From NCBI GenBank assembly GCA_900766795.1, contig CAAFWX010000082.1, positions 1 to 13,370 on the forward strand: DNA of 13,370 nt, written 5' to 3'. Below the pieces are notes generated by a model. That model searched no databases. It was given only the letters and a program-made list of their open reading frames with translations, and was not told where the DNA came from. Below are positions 5,735-13,370 of this stretch, piece by piece (position 1 is the stretch's first letter; the number at the start of each line of letters is the position of its first letter). The stretch comes from Oscillospiraceae bacterium (GTDB lineage: Bacteria; Bacillota_A; Clostridia; Oscillospirales; Ruminococcaceae). Position numbers and translations under genes: made by a program.

Positions 5735-8641
5735 TCACTCCGCCGCTTTTCGGCAGTCGCCGAGGTGCTTAACCAGCTCCCGCAGAAGCTGGGGAATCTC
5801 CAGCGGCTTTGCGATGTGCCCGTTCATTCCGGCTTCTTCGGCGGCGCGGACGTCATCAATAAACGCGTTTGCCGTCATGGCAAGAATGGGGATTTTCGCC
5901 GCGTCCTCACGCGGCAGCGCGCGAATCTTACGCGCGGCTTCGTATCCGTCCAGCACGGGCATCTGGATATCCATAAATATGACGGAATAATACCCCGCCT
6001 CGTGCTCGCTGAACATTCTCACCGCTTCCGCGCCGTTTTCGGCGATTTCCACCGCAAGCCCCGCAGAGGACAGAAACTCCTCGGCAATCTCGGCGTTGAA
6101 GCTTAAATCCTCCGCGACAAGAACGCGCTTTCCGCCAAAGTCGAAATCCGACATGCGCAGCTTCTTCGGCTCGTCGAGAGTTATACTGCCGAGGTTGCTG
6201 TGGGGCGAGTTAGACCCGTGCTTAAGGCAGACGATTACCTCGACGGTGGTGCCCTTGCCGACGGCGCTGTCTACGGTTATGCTGCCGTTCATCATACGCG
6301 CGAGGTTCTGCGCGATAGTCATGCCAAGCCCCGTGCCCTGCGCGTTGCCGATTCGCTTGTCGTCGGCGCGGCTGAACGGCTCAAACATTCTCGCGCGGAA
6401 TTCATCGGAGATTCCGATTCCGTTGTCCTTTACAACAAAGCTGAATCGGCGGAAAACGCTTTGGCGGTCCGCGCCAAGCTCTGTCGCAGAAAAGCTTATG
6501 CAGCCGTGTTCAGGGGTGTATTTTATCGCGTTTGAAAGCACGTTCACCAGAAGCTGGCGCAGCTTTGTCTGGTCGCCGACAACGTTGTGGCGTATTCCCG
6601 CAACGTCGGCGGTAAAGGTGTGACCGCGCCGCTCGGCAAGCGGCCTCACCATATCCAGCATGTCCGCTAAGAACAGCTCGATATCAAACTCGTCCTGCGC
6701 GAGAATGGTTTTTCCGCTCTCGATTGCGCTAAGGTCAAGCACGTTGTTTATTATCTCAAGCAGGTGGTGTCCCGCAAACTCGATTTTTTCAAGGCAATCC
6801 TGCAAACGCACGGGGTCGTCTATGTGCTCTTCGGCAATGGCGGTCATGCCGAGAATGGAGTTGAGCGGGGTTCGGATATCGTGGCTCATCTGGGACATGA
6901 ACATGGTCTTTGCGGAGTTTGCGTGCTTTGCTTCGTTGAATGCGTCACGCAGCGCCTGCTCGATTCGTTTGCTTTCGTTTCGCTCCTCGGTGATAAGGCG
7001 CACCGTGGTAAGTCCCCAGATGTCGTCGGATTCCAAGTCCTTTGTGAGAATTACGGACTCGCGGAAAATACCTCTGCGGTTTTCAATCTCGAACTCATAT
7101 TCCGCGTCCACCGTGTAGCGCTTGGCTTCGTACATATCCAGCAGCGCCTGCCTGTTGAAGCTGCGCAGGAAATACTGCGCTTCCTCGTCGGTGGTGAAAT
7201 ACTTCGCCTTGCGCGTTACATACTCGCTGTATGAGCAGGGCAGAGAAAGCCCTATTTTTCCGAGCAGCAGTGTTTCTTCGGATGTGTTATCCCCGCCGAT
7301 TTCCTCATAGATAACGTCCTGAGTAACATTGAAGGTGTAAATCGCCATGGAATTCGCGAGGATTGCGCGGCGCAGCTGACGTTCGGTGCGCAGCGCCTTT
7401 TCGAGCGTCTGGTTTCTGTGAATTTCGCGCTCTTTCTCCTCGTTTATGGGCTGAACGGTGAGGATTGCCATATAAGGGTCGCGCTCCTCGTCTGCGGCAG
7501 ACTGGAACGCCTGCATTCTGACCCACTCGTAGATACCGTCGTTTTGTCGCTTATGGCGGATTTCCGCTTCGAGAAGCTTCTCTCCCGCGCTGAAATGGGC
7601 GCTGAGGTTGCGGCAAGTAAACTTTTCCATAAGCTCGGCGCGCTCTTCTCCCGTCGCGTCGCAGTCGTCGATGAAAGAAATCAGCGCGTCATCAAACGAG
7701 CCGATTTCCTCAAACGCTTCGGTGTATTCTCCCTGACGGGATTTGGAGGAATAGAACAGCCCCGTCTTAAGGTTAATCAGGTCAAGCTCGCGATATGGCA
7801 GCGCAAGTCCGTCGATAAGCCGCGAACGCATACTCTCCTTAAAGCGCTCGCTGTGGGTGCGCTCGATTTCGCTGAACAGCATACAGCAATCATACTTTCC
7901 CGCGATGGGCTTTACAAAGCGCAGATAGCGCTGGCGCTGACGATGATAGCGGTTGTCGTTGGGGTTAAGGTATCTTATCTCAATCTGATATTCGTTGTTG
8001 TTGTCACGGAAAATAGTATGCATGGAGTCGCGCGCGGAATAGCGGCGGAACTTGTCTGCGTCGTCAGTGAACACCGACTCCAGCATATATTCCCGCCACT
8101 CGTCGTATGTGAGGTTGCTCCGCACAAGCACGGGGCTTATGCTCTCGCGAAGAAACAAAATCTCGTTGTGCTTTGTGTCCACCAGCGCCGCAACGGAATA
8201 GCTCTCCATGATTATGTCCGCAAGCAGCATTTTCAGAAGTGCTGCGTCCTTGTCGCGCTGGTCGTAATGGCGGGTTCCCTTTTTATAGGGCGATAGCTTG
8301 AAGAAGCCCTTTATGACCGCTCTTTTGTCGTCGGTGTCGTTCAGCATGCCAACGACGTTTACGGAGGTCTTTCCGATAATCGGGTGCTCCCAGCGGAACT
8401 TAACCTCCGCCTGCAATCCCGCGATACAGCTTTGTACGGCGCTCAGAATGAACTCGCGGTCGTCCTCGTGCACCAGAGAAATCCATCTGGTGTAGGTTTC
8501 CTCGGGCGAAGCCTCGGTGTCAAGCCCCAGCTCCGCAAGCACCTCAGGCTCCATTGCGAGGGTTGTTTTCCCCGAAAATTCCACCACCATGGTGTAAAGC
8601 CCGACCAGAAGCGAGCTGGCGCTGCCCTCTGAGTATTTCAT
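5735..8641 (-). CDS. Soluble hybrid sensor histidine kinase with C-terminal receiver
   Basis: 968 residues with no convincing membrane segment, so probably cytoplasmic. The first 550 residues look like several degenerate PAS-type sensing folds (about 10-120, 135-260, 280-400 and 425-555); the first has the [11 protein letters not shown] wording of PAS_3-like domains. Next come a HisKA domain with the phospho-accepting His587 ([12 protein letters not shown]), an ATPase with N-box [15 protein letters not shown] (about 697-711), G1 box DNGIGI (about 739-744) and G2 box GTGLGM (769-774), and a receiver domain with acidic pair 844-845, phospho-acceptor Asp891 (FMDIQMP) and Lys945. All catalytic residues are intact. 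There is no DNA-binding or HPt domain, so an external partner is needed and none lies in the window. The ATG at 8641 has GGGGG eight nt upstream; a GTG three bases earlier is the alternative start. First gene of the operon. Confidence 0.92.
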   Translation of the reverse strand: MKYSEGSASSLLVGLYTMVVEFSGKTTLAMEPEVLAELGLDTEASPEETYTRWISLVHEDDREFILSAVQSCIAGLQAEVKFRWEHPIIGKTSVNVVGMLNDTDDKRAVIKGFFKLSPYKKGTRHYDQRDKDAALLKMLLADIIMESYSVAALVDTKHNEILFLRESISPVLVRSNLTYDEWREYMLESVFTDDADKFRRYSARDSMHTIFRDNNNEYQIEIRYLNPNDNRYHRQRQRYLRFVKPIAGKYDCCMLFSEIERTHSERFKESMRSRLIDGLALPYRELDLINLKTGLFYSSKSRQGEYTEAFEEIGSFDDALISFIDDCDATGEERAELMEKFTCRNLSAHFSAGEKLLEAEIRHKRQNDGIYEWVRMQAFQSAADEERDPYMAILTVQPINEEKEREIHRNQTLEKALRTERQLRRAILANSMAIYTFNVTQDVIYEEIGGDNTSEETLLLGKIGLSLPCSYSEYVTRKAKYFTTDEEAQYFLRSFNRQALLDMYEAKRYTVDAEYEFEIENRRGIFRESVILTKDLESDDIWGLTTVRLITEERNESKRIEQALRDAFNEAKHANSAKTMFMSQMSHDIRTPLNSILGMTAIAEEHIDDPVRLQDCLEKIEFAGHHLLEIINNVLDLSAIESGKTILAQDEFDIELFLADMLDMVRPLAERRGHTFTADVAGIRHNVVGDQTKLRQLLVNVLSNAIKYTPEHGCISFSATELGADRQSVFRRFSFVVKDNGIGISDEFRARMFEPFSRADDKRIGNAQGTGLGMTIAQNLARMMNGSITVDSAVGKGTTVEVIVCLKHGSNSPHSNLGSITLDEPKKLRMSDFDFGGKRVLVAEDLSFNAEIAEEFLSSAGLAVEIAENGAEAVRMFSEHEAGYYSVIFMDIQMPVLDGYEAARKIRALPREDAAKIPILAMTANAFIDDVRAAEEAGMNGHIAKPLEIPQLLRELVKHLGDCRKAAE

Positions 8642-8680
8642 CACACATGCCCCCGTTTTTTTTTAGTAAACATTATTTTT

Positions 8681-8709
8681 ATTATACGGCAATTTCTTGA
8701 TTTTGTCAA
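8681..8709 (-). promoter_or_regulatory. Perfect-consensus sigmaA promoter of the hybrid-kinase operon
   Basis: On the minus strand: -35 TTGACA (8709-8704), exactly 17 nt, -10 TATAAT (8686-8681). Both hexamers match consensus at all twelve positions. Transcription should start near 8674 and leave an untranslated leader of about 33 nt containing an A-run and the GGGGG ribosome binding site. Confidence 0.85.
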
Positions 8710-8783
8710 CCACACCTAAGCAGAAAGCGTCGAAATCAATTATCAGCGAAAACAGACGAAAACGTTTGCCGAAAAAATGCAAT

Positions 8784-8818
8784 CAAAAACAACGCGGCAC
8801 TCCCCTCGGAACGCCGCG
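8784..8818 (-). terminator. Intrinsic terminator after mutS2
   Basis: CGCGGC (8818-8813) pairs with GCCGCG (8798-8793), extended by GTTCC with GGAGT including two G-U pairs, for an 11-bp stem with a GAGG loop. It is followed by TTGTTTTTG in the minus direction. It lies 16 nt after the mutS2 stop and upstream of the next promoter, so it separates the two operons. Confidence 0.8.
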
Positions 8819-8833
8819 CCACTATTTTTCCTG

Positions 8834-11218
8834 TTATTTCAGCTCCACAACCGTAACGCCCGCTTCGCCCTCGCCGTATGCTCCTAAGCGGTAGCTTTTG
8901 ACGGAGGGGTGGGTTTTCAGGCACTGGTGAACAGCCGCGCGCAGCGCGCCCGTGCCCTTGCCGTGGATTATCGTTATCTGCGAAATGCCCGCAAGCTGGC
9001 TGCTGTCGATGAAACGCTCCACTTCAAGCACGCCCTCGTCACCCATCATTCCGCGTATGTCAAGCTCCATGCCGCCGCGGCGGTTCATGTTGGAGGTAAC
9101 CTGCTTCTTTACCGAGCCGCCCGTTCTTGCGGGCGCCGCCTGCTTTTTGGTGTTCTCGATAAGACGGAGGTTCTTCTGGGTGGTCTTTATGCGCATCATG
9201 CCGACCTGCACATAGCACACTCCCGACATATTCGGAACGGTCAGCAGGCTGCCCTCCTTTTTCGTGTCGGCAAGCATGACCAAATCCCCCGCCTTAAGCG
9301 GACGCGGGAGGACGTAATCCTCCGTAACGCGCACCACAACAGGGTTCGCCGCGTCGTGCATTCGGTTAAGCTCGCCGCCGACCTTGCCCTTTGCGTCGGC
9401 TATTCCCTTTCGGAGCGCCTCCTTGTCCTTAGCCTTTTTCAGCTCCTCCAGCTCGTTGAGCAGCATATTCGAGCGCGCCCTTGTTTCCTCGATTATGCTC
9501 ATAGCACGCTGACGCGCCTTTTCAAGCTCCTTTTCCTTTTGCTCCTCCAGCGCGGACAGCTTCGCTTTGAGTTCGCCCTCGGTCATTTTCGCGTTGCGCT
9601 CGGAGATGGCTATGCTCTCCTTAAGCGCTTCGAGTTCCTGACGGGATTTCTCCAGCGCGTCAACCACCTGCTCAAACCGCTTGTTTTCGGTGCTGACGAG
9701 TTCCTCCGCCTGCTTTATCACAAGCTCGGACATTCCCAGCTTTTTGGTTATCGCGAAAGCGTTCGACTTTCCGGGAACGCCGACAATCAGCTTGTAAGTG
9801 GGCTTCAGCGTTTCCACGTCAAACTCGCAGCTTGCGTTCTCAACGCCCTCGGTTTCGAGCGCGAACATCTTCACCTCCTGATAGTGGGTGGTGGCGAGCA
9901 CCTTGCTGCGATAGCCCTTGAACGTGGTGAGGATTGAAACCGCAAGCGCCGCGCCCTCCACGGGGTCGGTGCCGCTTCCAAGCTCGTCCATCAGCACAAG
10001 GCTGCGGTCGTCCGCACGCTCGAGGATATTCACAACGTTCGTCATATGCGAGGAGAACGTGGACAGGCTCTGCTCAATGCTCTGCTCGTCGCCGATATCG
10101 ACATACACCGCGTCAAACGAGCCGATTACGCTGCCGTCCGCGGCGGGAATCATAAGCCCGCACATCGCCATCAGCGTCAGCAGTCCCACCGTCTTTATCG
10201 CAACCGTCTTACCGCCCGTGTTGGGACCCGTGATGATAAGGCAGTCGTACTTTTCGCCTATTTCAACCGATATCGGCACGGCGGTGTCCTGATTAAGCAG
10301 CGGGTGCCGCGCGTTATTCAGGATAACTTTCGGCTCGTCGGAGATTGTCGGAGTGACGGCGCGCATTTTTGCGCCGAGGTTTGCTTTCGCGAAATACAGC
10401 TCCAGAATCTGCGCCAGACGGAAGTTGTTCTCAATGCTGTCGGCGTTAGCGCCAACCTCCTCGGAAAGCTCCCGCGTTATCCGCTCTATCTCCGCCTGCT
10501 CCCGCGCTTTCAGCACGCGGATTTCGTTGTTTGCTTCCACAACGCTCATCGGCTCGATAAAGAACGTCTGCCCCGTCGCGGAGGTGTCGTGCACAAGACC
10601 CGGCACGTCGTTTTTGTGCTCGCTCTTTACCGGCACAACATACCGCCCATCACGCATGGTGACGAGGTTTTCCTGCAAAAATTTCTGGGTGTTCTTGTTT
10701 TTGAGCATACTGTCAAGCTGCTCGCGAATCTGCTGCCCCTGTCGGATAATCCGCTTTCTTATGGAGGCAAGCTCGGGGCTTGCGCCGTCGCTCATCTCCT
10801 CCTCGGAGGCAATGCTGTCGGAAATGCGCTGCTCAAGGCTCTTTATCGGGTACAGCCCGCCGAAATACTCCGAAAGGCTGTTGTCGATATTCTCGCACTG
10901 GGAATACCAGTCGCACAGCATTCCCGTTTCGCGAAGCACCTCCGCAACATCAAGCAGCTCGCGGAATGACAGCATACTGCCCGATTTGCTGCGCTTAAGG
11001 CTGAACGTGATGTCCTTTATCCGCCTGAATCGCGGCGTGCCGAATTTCGCGGACAGCGTGAACGCGTCGTCCGTTTTCCTAAGCTCCGCGCGAACCTTTC
11101 CGCTGTCCTTTATGGGATTAAGCTTAAGCGCTCTCTCCCTGCAAACATCGCTGTAGGTCTGCTCCGCGAGCAGTTCTAAAATCTTGCCTAATTCCATTTT
11201 CTTGTAGTATTTTAACAT
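8834..11218 (-). CDS. mutS2: MutS2 family ATPase/endonuclease
   Basis: 794 residues, standard for MutS2. Order: N-terminal clamp/lever helices, P-loop ATPase with Walker A GPNTGGKT (331-338), the STFSSHM signature (386-392) and Walker B LVLMDE (407-412), a long charged coiled coil (about 505-605), a basic KOW-like segment around 635-690, and a C-terminal Smr domain (718-794) with LDIRG (719-723) and HGKGTG (752-757). It lacks the mismatch-recognition domain of MutS1. MutS2 proteins restrain recombination and, in Bacillus, act on collided ribosomes; which applies here cannot be told. An ATG at 11233 is in frame but has no ribosome binding site. The ATG at 11218 has GAGGG eight nt upstream and is chosen. 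It lies 54 nt downstream of recO, likely co-transcribed, and ends in its own terminator. Confidence 0.95.
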   Translation of the reverse strand: MLKYYKKMELGKILELLAEQTYSDVCRERALKLNPIKDSGKVRAELRKTDDAFTLSAKFGTPRFRRIKDITFSLKRSKSGSMLSFRELLDVAEVLRETGMLCDWYSQCENIDNSLSEYFGGLYPIKSLEQRISDSIASEEEMSDGASPELASIRKRIIRQGQQIREQLDSMLKNKNTQKFLQENLVTMRDGRYVVPVKSEHKNDVPGLVHDTSATGQTFFIEPMSVVEANNEIRVLKAREQAEIERITRELSEEVGANADSIENNFRLAQILELYFAKANLGAKMRAVTPTISDEPKVILNNARHPLLNQDTAVPISVEIGEKYDCLIITGPNTGGKTVAIKTVGLLTLMAMCGLMIPAADGSVIGSFDAVYVDIGDEQSIEQSLSTFSSHMTNVVNILERADDRSLVLMDELGSGTDPVEGAALAVSILTTFKGYRSKVLATTHYQEVKMFALETEGVENASCEFDVETLKPTYKLIVGVPGKSNAFAITKKLGMSELVIKQAEELVSTENKRFEQVVDALEKSRQELEALKESIAISERNAKMTEGELKAKLSALEEQKEKELEKARQRAMSIIEETRARSNMLLNELEELKKAKDKEALRKGIADAKGKVGGELNRMHDAANPVVVRVTEDYVLPRPLKAGDLVMLADTKKEGSLLTVPNMSGVCYVQVGMMRIKTTQKNLRLIENTKKQAAPARTGGSVKKQVTSNMNRRGGMELDIRGMMGDEGVLEVERFIDSSQLAGISQITIIHGKGTGALRAAVHQCLKTHPSVKSYRLGAYGEGEAGVTVVELK

Positions 11219-11272
11219 CGTGTTTTCCCTCATTATCTGTATCTGCCGCAGGATTTGCAGCAGATTATGCCC

Positions 11273-12082
11273 TCACAAAAGGGACTTGTAATAGCCAAGC
11301 ACCCCGAAGCTGCGCTCGGTTCTTCTGAGCAGATATCGCTCGGTGATATGGGACAGGCGGCTTTCCGCAAGGGGACTGATATCGAATTTAAAGCAGCGGT
11401 CAAGCGGCGCAAAAACAATGTTGCGCATTGCCAAAAGCGTTTCGGGAAGCAGCTCCTCGCTCTCGCCGCCGTAGTCGCGGTCGAAGCAATCCCCGCACAC
11501 AAGCTCCCCCCTGTCTGGCAGGAAGAACATCTTCTCATGCTCGTAGCAGCCGCAGTTGAAGCAGGCGGTGAGGTCGGGGCGAAATCCCAGCATACACGCA
11601 TAGCGCAGCTCAAACGCGCTGCGCACCGCCGCAAGAGAGCGCCCGCACTGCTCCGCAGGCGGCTGAGGCAGCGCCTTTGCTATCGCCGCGGGAATACAGC
11701 TGCGCGCAGCGTTCAGCTCAAAGAGCGCTATCGCGAAAAAGCGCACAAGGCTGTCGCCCTGCTCCTGCTCCTCGGGCGTGCAGAAGCGCACCACCTGCGC
11801 GAAATAGCTTGCAAGCGACAGCTTCACGATGTCCTGCCCGATTGCGTGGAAGCTGTACTTCGGCTTCGCGGAGTTCACGGAGTAGCGCTGTTTATTCTGG
11901 TTCAGGCAGAACGTGGAATAGGCGAACAGCGCAGACGACGACTGGATTGAGCTGTTCAGCTTCTTTGCGCCGTGGGCGGTGGCTTCGATGATTCCCTTCT
12001 CGTCGGTCAGGATATCGAGAAAATAGCTGTTCTCCCCAATCTCCCTGTGACCCACGACAATTCCGTCATATGTGTACAGCAT
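11273..12082 (-). CDS. recO: DNA repair protein RecO
   Basis: 269 residues, within the usual 240-270 range. RecO anneals single strands and, with RecR and RecF, loads RecA at gaps. The N-terminal OB fold (about 1-80) starts with the typical TYDGIVVGHREIGENSYFL and the ILTDEKGIIEATAHGAKKL strand pair. A helical domain follows, and a zinc knuckle is formed by Cys174/Cys177 (CFNC) and Cys196/Cys199 (CGDC), the C-x2-C ... C-x2-C pattern of many Firmicute RecO proteins. The start at 12082 has a GGGGGTGAG ribosome binding site about 5-8 nt upstream. It is followed by mutS2 after 54 nt, making a compact genome-maintenance operon. Nothing is truncated. Confidence 0.94.
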   Translation of the reverse strand: MLYTYDGIVVGHREIGENSYFLDILTDEKGIIEATAHGAKKLNSSIQSSSALFAYSTFCLNQNKQRYSVNSAKPKYSFHAIGQDIVKLSLASYFAQVVRFCTPEEQEQGDSLVRFFAIALFELNAARSCIPAAIAKALPQPPAEQCGRSLAAVRSAFELRYACMLGFRPDLTACFNCGCYEHEKMFFLPDRGELVCGDCFDRDYGGESEELLPETLLAMRNIVFAPLDRCFKFDISPLAESRLSHITERYLLRRTERSFGVLGYYKSLL

Positions 12083-12102
12083 TCGCTCACCCCCGAAGAA
12101 TT

Positions 12103-12111
12103 ATTCTACCA
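12103..12111 (-). promoter_or_regulatory. Probable extended -10 promoter of recO-mutS2
   Basis: TGG directly followed by TAGAAT (minus strand) gives an extended -10 (TGnTAgAAT). It lies 20 nt before the recO start, downstream of the mgsA terminator. No good -35 box stands 17 nt upstream, as is often true for extended -10 promoters. Transcription start near 12096 would leave a very short leader. Confidence 0.4.
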
Positions 12112-12134
12112 AATTTCAAGCAACGTTCTCCCGC

Positions 12135-12162
12135 AAAAAAACGGGCGAACAAACGTTCGCCC
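12135..12162 (-). terminator. Intrinsic terminator after the methylglyoxal-synthase-family gene
   Basis: GGGCGAAC (12162-12155) and GTTCGCCC (12150-12143) form a perfect 8-bp stem with a 4-nt loop, followed in the minus direction by G and seven T (12141-12135). On the plus strand it is followed by a looser T-rich stretch, so it could act both ways, although no plus-strand gene needs it. It separates the minD/mgsA block from recO. Confidence 0.85.
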
Positions 12163-12205
12163 CTTTCGTATTTTTGCACACTTCTCCGCTGTAAGGGAGG
12201 ATTGT

Positions 12206-12238
12206 ATCCGCGCTTTCCCGCAGAAAAGCCCCGCGGAT
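12206..12238 (-). repeat. Imperfect hairpin in the mgsA 3' untranslated region
   Basis: Starting 9 nt after the mgsA stop, ATCCGC pairs with GCGGAT and an inner GCTTT with AAAGC, separated by a GGG bulge. No T-run follows, so it is not itself a terminator; it may protect the 3' end of the transcript. Only the pairing is seen. Confidence 0.35.
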
Positions 12239-12247
12239 TAGGCAGTA

Positions 12248-12646
12248 TCAGCTGCGCATATACTCGCGCCAGTCGAGGTCGCCGCGCTCTAACGCGTGGA
12301 TAAGCGCCTCGGCGGTTGCGATGTTTGTCGCAACAGGTATGTTGTGGACATCACAAAGGCGAAGAATGTTGATGTCGTTCGGCTCGTGCGCCTTTGCGTT
12401 GAGCGGGTCGCGGAAGAACATCAGCAGGTCGATTTCGTTGCAGCTGATGCTGGAAGCAAGCTGCTGACCGCCGCCCTGTGAACCGCTCATAAAGCGCTGG
12501 ATATGCAGTCCCGTCGCTTCGGAAACAAGCTTTCCGGTTGTTCCCGTTGCGCGTATGGAGTGACGGCTCAGTATTCCGCAATATGCAATGCAGAACTGAA
12601 CCATAAGTTCTTTCTTTGAGTCATGAGCAATAAGCGCGATATTCAT
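12248..12646 (-). CDS. mgsA: Methylglyoxal synthase family protein (catalytic aspartates replaced)
   Basis: 132 residues, the full single-domain length of MgsA, which converts dihydroxyacetone phosphate to methylglyoxal and phosphate. The fold motifs are clear: IALIAHDSKK at 3-12 (Asp9, Lys), the phosphate loop ATGTTGKL at 33-40, RFMSGSQGGGQQ at 51-62, FFRDPLNAKAHEP at 77-89 and PVATNIATAEALI at 104-116. However, Gly60 (codon GGT) stands where the enzyme has the catalytic base Asp (GGDQQ; Asp71 in E. coli, Asp60 in Bacillus), and Asn90 replaces the Asp of HxPD (Asp101 in E. coli). Phosphate-binding Thr/Ser, Asp80 and His87 remain. It may bind a phosphometabolite without making methylglyoxal, or use altered chemistry. 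The start at 12646 has AGGAGG nine nt upstream. It follows the MinD-like gene by 93 nt and ends in a strong terminator. Confidence 0.82.
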   Translation of the reverse strand: MNIALIAHDSKKELMVQFCIAYCGILSRHSIRATGTTGKLVSEATGLHIQRFMSGSQGGGQQLASSISCNEIDLLMFFRDPLNAKAHEPNDINILRLCDVHNIPVATNIATAEALIHALERGDLDWREYMRS

Positions 12647-12685
12647 GGCTTAGTGCCTCCTGTTCTTTGATATGGTCATGATTTG

Positions 12686-12728
12686 GCAAATGCGGCGCAA
12701 CGCCGTTATTCACCTGAAGCGCATTTGC
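12686..12728. repeat. Inverted repeat between the MinD-like gene and mgsA
   Basis: Perfect 9-nt arms GCAAATGCG (12686-12694) and CGCATTTGC (12720-12728) enclose a second palindrome, CGGCG-TTG-CGCCG on the minus strand. On the plus strand it is followed by ATTTTTT, the look of a terminator facing the other way; on the minus strand no T-run follows. It may be an RNA-processing hairpin between the two cistrons. Confidence 0.4.
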
Positions 12729-12739
12729 ATTTTTTGTCC

Positions 12740-13370
12740 TTAGTCAATCTTGATGGTAAGAGGAACGTCCTCGCCGAGAATGCGCCTTGCGATAGCGCCG
12801 TATGCCAGCGCGCCGCCGCACTTGGGAGGAAGCGGCTGACCCTTTGCGCCGCAGATTTTAATGTTCTGGTCCTCGGGAACAACACCGATAAGCGGAATAC
12901 CAACGCTGTCCATAACCTCATCGAGGTCATACAGGATATCCTCGTCCTTGAAGTTGGGGCTAACCTTGTTGATGACAAGGCGCTGGTTGGTGCAGTTCTT
13001 GACATAAAGGAAGTCGGACAGGATAGCACCGTCGCGAACGCAAACCGTATCCGGAGTAGTGACCATAAGGATAAGCTCCGCAGCCTTGATAACACTGAAC
13101 ACAGAGCTTCCGACGCCCGCCGTATCAATGATTATGTAGTCGAAGTGCTTTCTCATTTCCTCGCAAACGCCCATAATCTTCTCGGGGTTGATGTCAATAA
13201 AAGGATTTCGGGTCGCGCAGACAAGATACAGATTGTCAACGCGGTCAACCTTTGTTGTCGCGGTGAGAATATCAATTTTTCCCTCAAGGTATTCGCCGAT
13301 ATCGTGCTTAACCTTATCTTTAATGCCGAACATGATATCAAGGCATCGCAGACCGAAGTCAAGCTCAACA
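12740..13370 (-). CDS. minD: MinD-like ParA/MinD ATPase, 5' end off the window
   Basis: The last 209 complete codons of a MinD/ParA-family ATPase; the Walker A loop lies beyond the right edge. MinD-type wording is clear: VELDFGLRCLDIMFG (compare DTDIGLRNLDVV), HFDYIIIDTAG as Walker B (with the usual Pro of D-x-PAG absent), VTTPDTVCVRDGAIL, LVINKV, LIGVVPEDQ, and YGAIARRILGEDVPL near the end. In standard MinD this end is followed by a linker and an amphipathic helix (such as the FLKRLFGG or MAKIKSFFG types) that binds membrane. Here the protein stops five residues after VPL, with no such helix, and none is found in the other frames just downstream. It is therefore either a soluble MinD relative or a different ParA-like positioning ATPase. 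The methylglyoxal-synthase-family gene follows after 93 nt. Confidence 0.82.
   Translation of the reverse strand, partial: VELDFGLRCLDIMFGIKDKVKHDIGEYLEGKIDILTATTKVDRVDNLYLVCATRNPFIDINPEKIMGVCEEMRKHFDYIIIDTAGVGSSVFSVIKAAELILMVTTPDTVCVRDGAILSDFLYVKNCTNQRLVINKVSPNFKDEDILYDLDEVMDSVGIPLIGVVPEDQNIKICGAKGQPLPPKCGGALAYGAIARRILGEDVPLTIKID

Noticed and set aside
8909..10969. Long plus-strand frames (342 and 307 codons) opposite mutS2.
   Set aside because: They are antisense shadows of MutS2, whose Walker and Smr motifs fix the coding strand.
12143..12162. A possible repeat unit or CRISPR-like palindrome (GGGCGAAC/GTTCGCCC).
   Set aside because: It is a single copy with a T7 tract right after an operon end, which an intrinsic terminator explains fully.

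Overview
The window looks like a chromosomal segment of a Gram-positive Clostridia bacterium, most likely of the Ruminococcaceae/Oscillospiraceae kind. This rests on gene content and style: MutS2 beside RecO, an Fe-S-type PurF with a propeptide, a MinD-like ATPase next to a methylglyoxal-synthase-family gene, strong AGGAGG-type ribosome binding sites and sigmaA-type promoters. All convincing genes lie on the minus strand, so the window is best read from high to low coordinates. No tRNA, rRNA, CRISPR array or mobile element was seen.

In transcription order there are four blocks. (1) 13370-12135: the 3' part of a MinD-like ATPase, then a methylglyoxal-synthase-family gene, closed by a strong hairpin terminator. 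(2) 12111-8784: recO and mutS2, probably one DNA-repair/ribosome-rescue transcript with an extended -10 promoter in front and a terminator behind. (3) 8709-3155: a textbook TTGACA-17-TATAAT promoter, then a 968-residue soluble hybrid sensor kinase, a pyridoxamine-kinase-family enzyme, an EamA transporter and an HD-domain protein. The last two overlap at ATGA. (4) 3055-1: the purine genes purE, purC and purF, running off the left edge within a few residues of the end of PurF. They encode the N5-CAIR mutase, SAICAR synthetase and PRPP amidotransferase steps of IMP synthesis.

The most interesting non-coding part is the purE leader (about 250 nt from the inferred start of transcription to purE). 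It holds a sigmaA-type promoter, a small open reading frame of 28 codons with its own Shine-Dalgarno, a perfect 10-bp intrinsic terminator only 5 nt after that frame's stop codon, and a compact pseudoknot-capable element just before the purE ribosome binding site. No purine riboswitch of the known xpt type is visible. The layout suggests leader-peptide attenuation or a new RNA switch.

Two neighbouring proteins at the right edge are non-standard. The methylglyoxal-synthase homologue has Gly and Asn where the enzyme family has its two catalytic aspartates, and the MinD homologue stops before the usual C-terminal membrane-targeting helix. They may have been recruited to non-catalytic or soluble roles.
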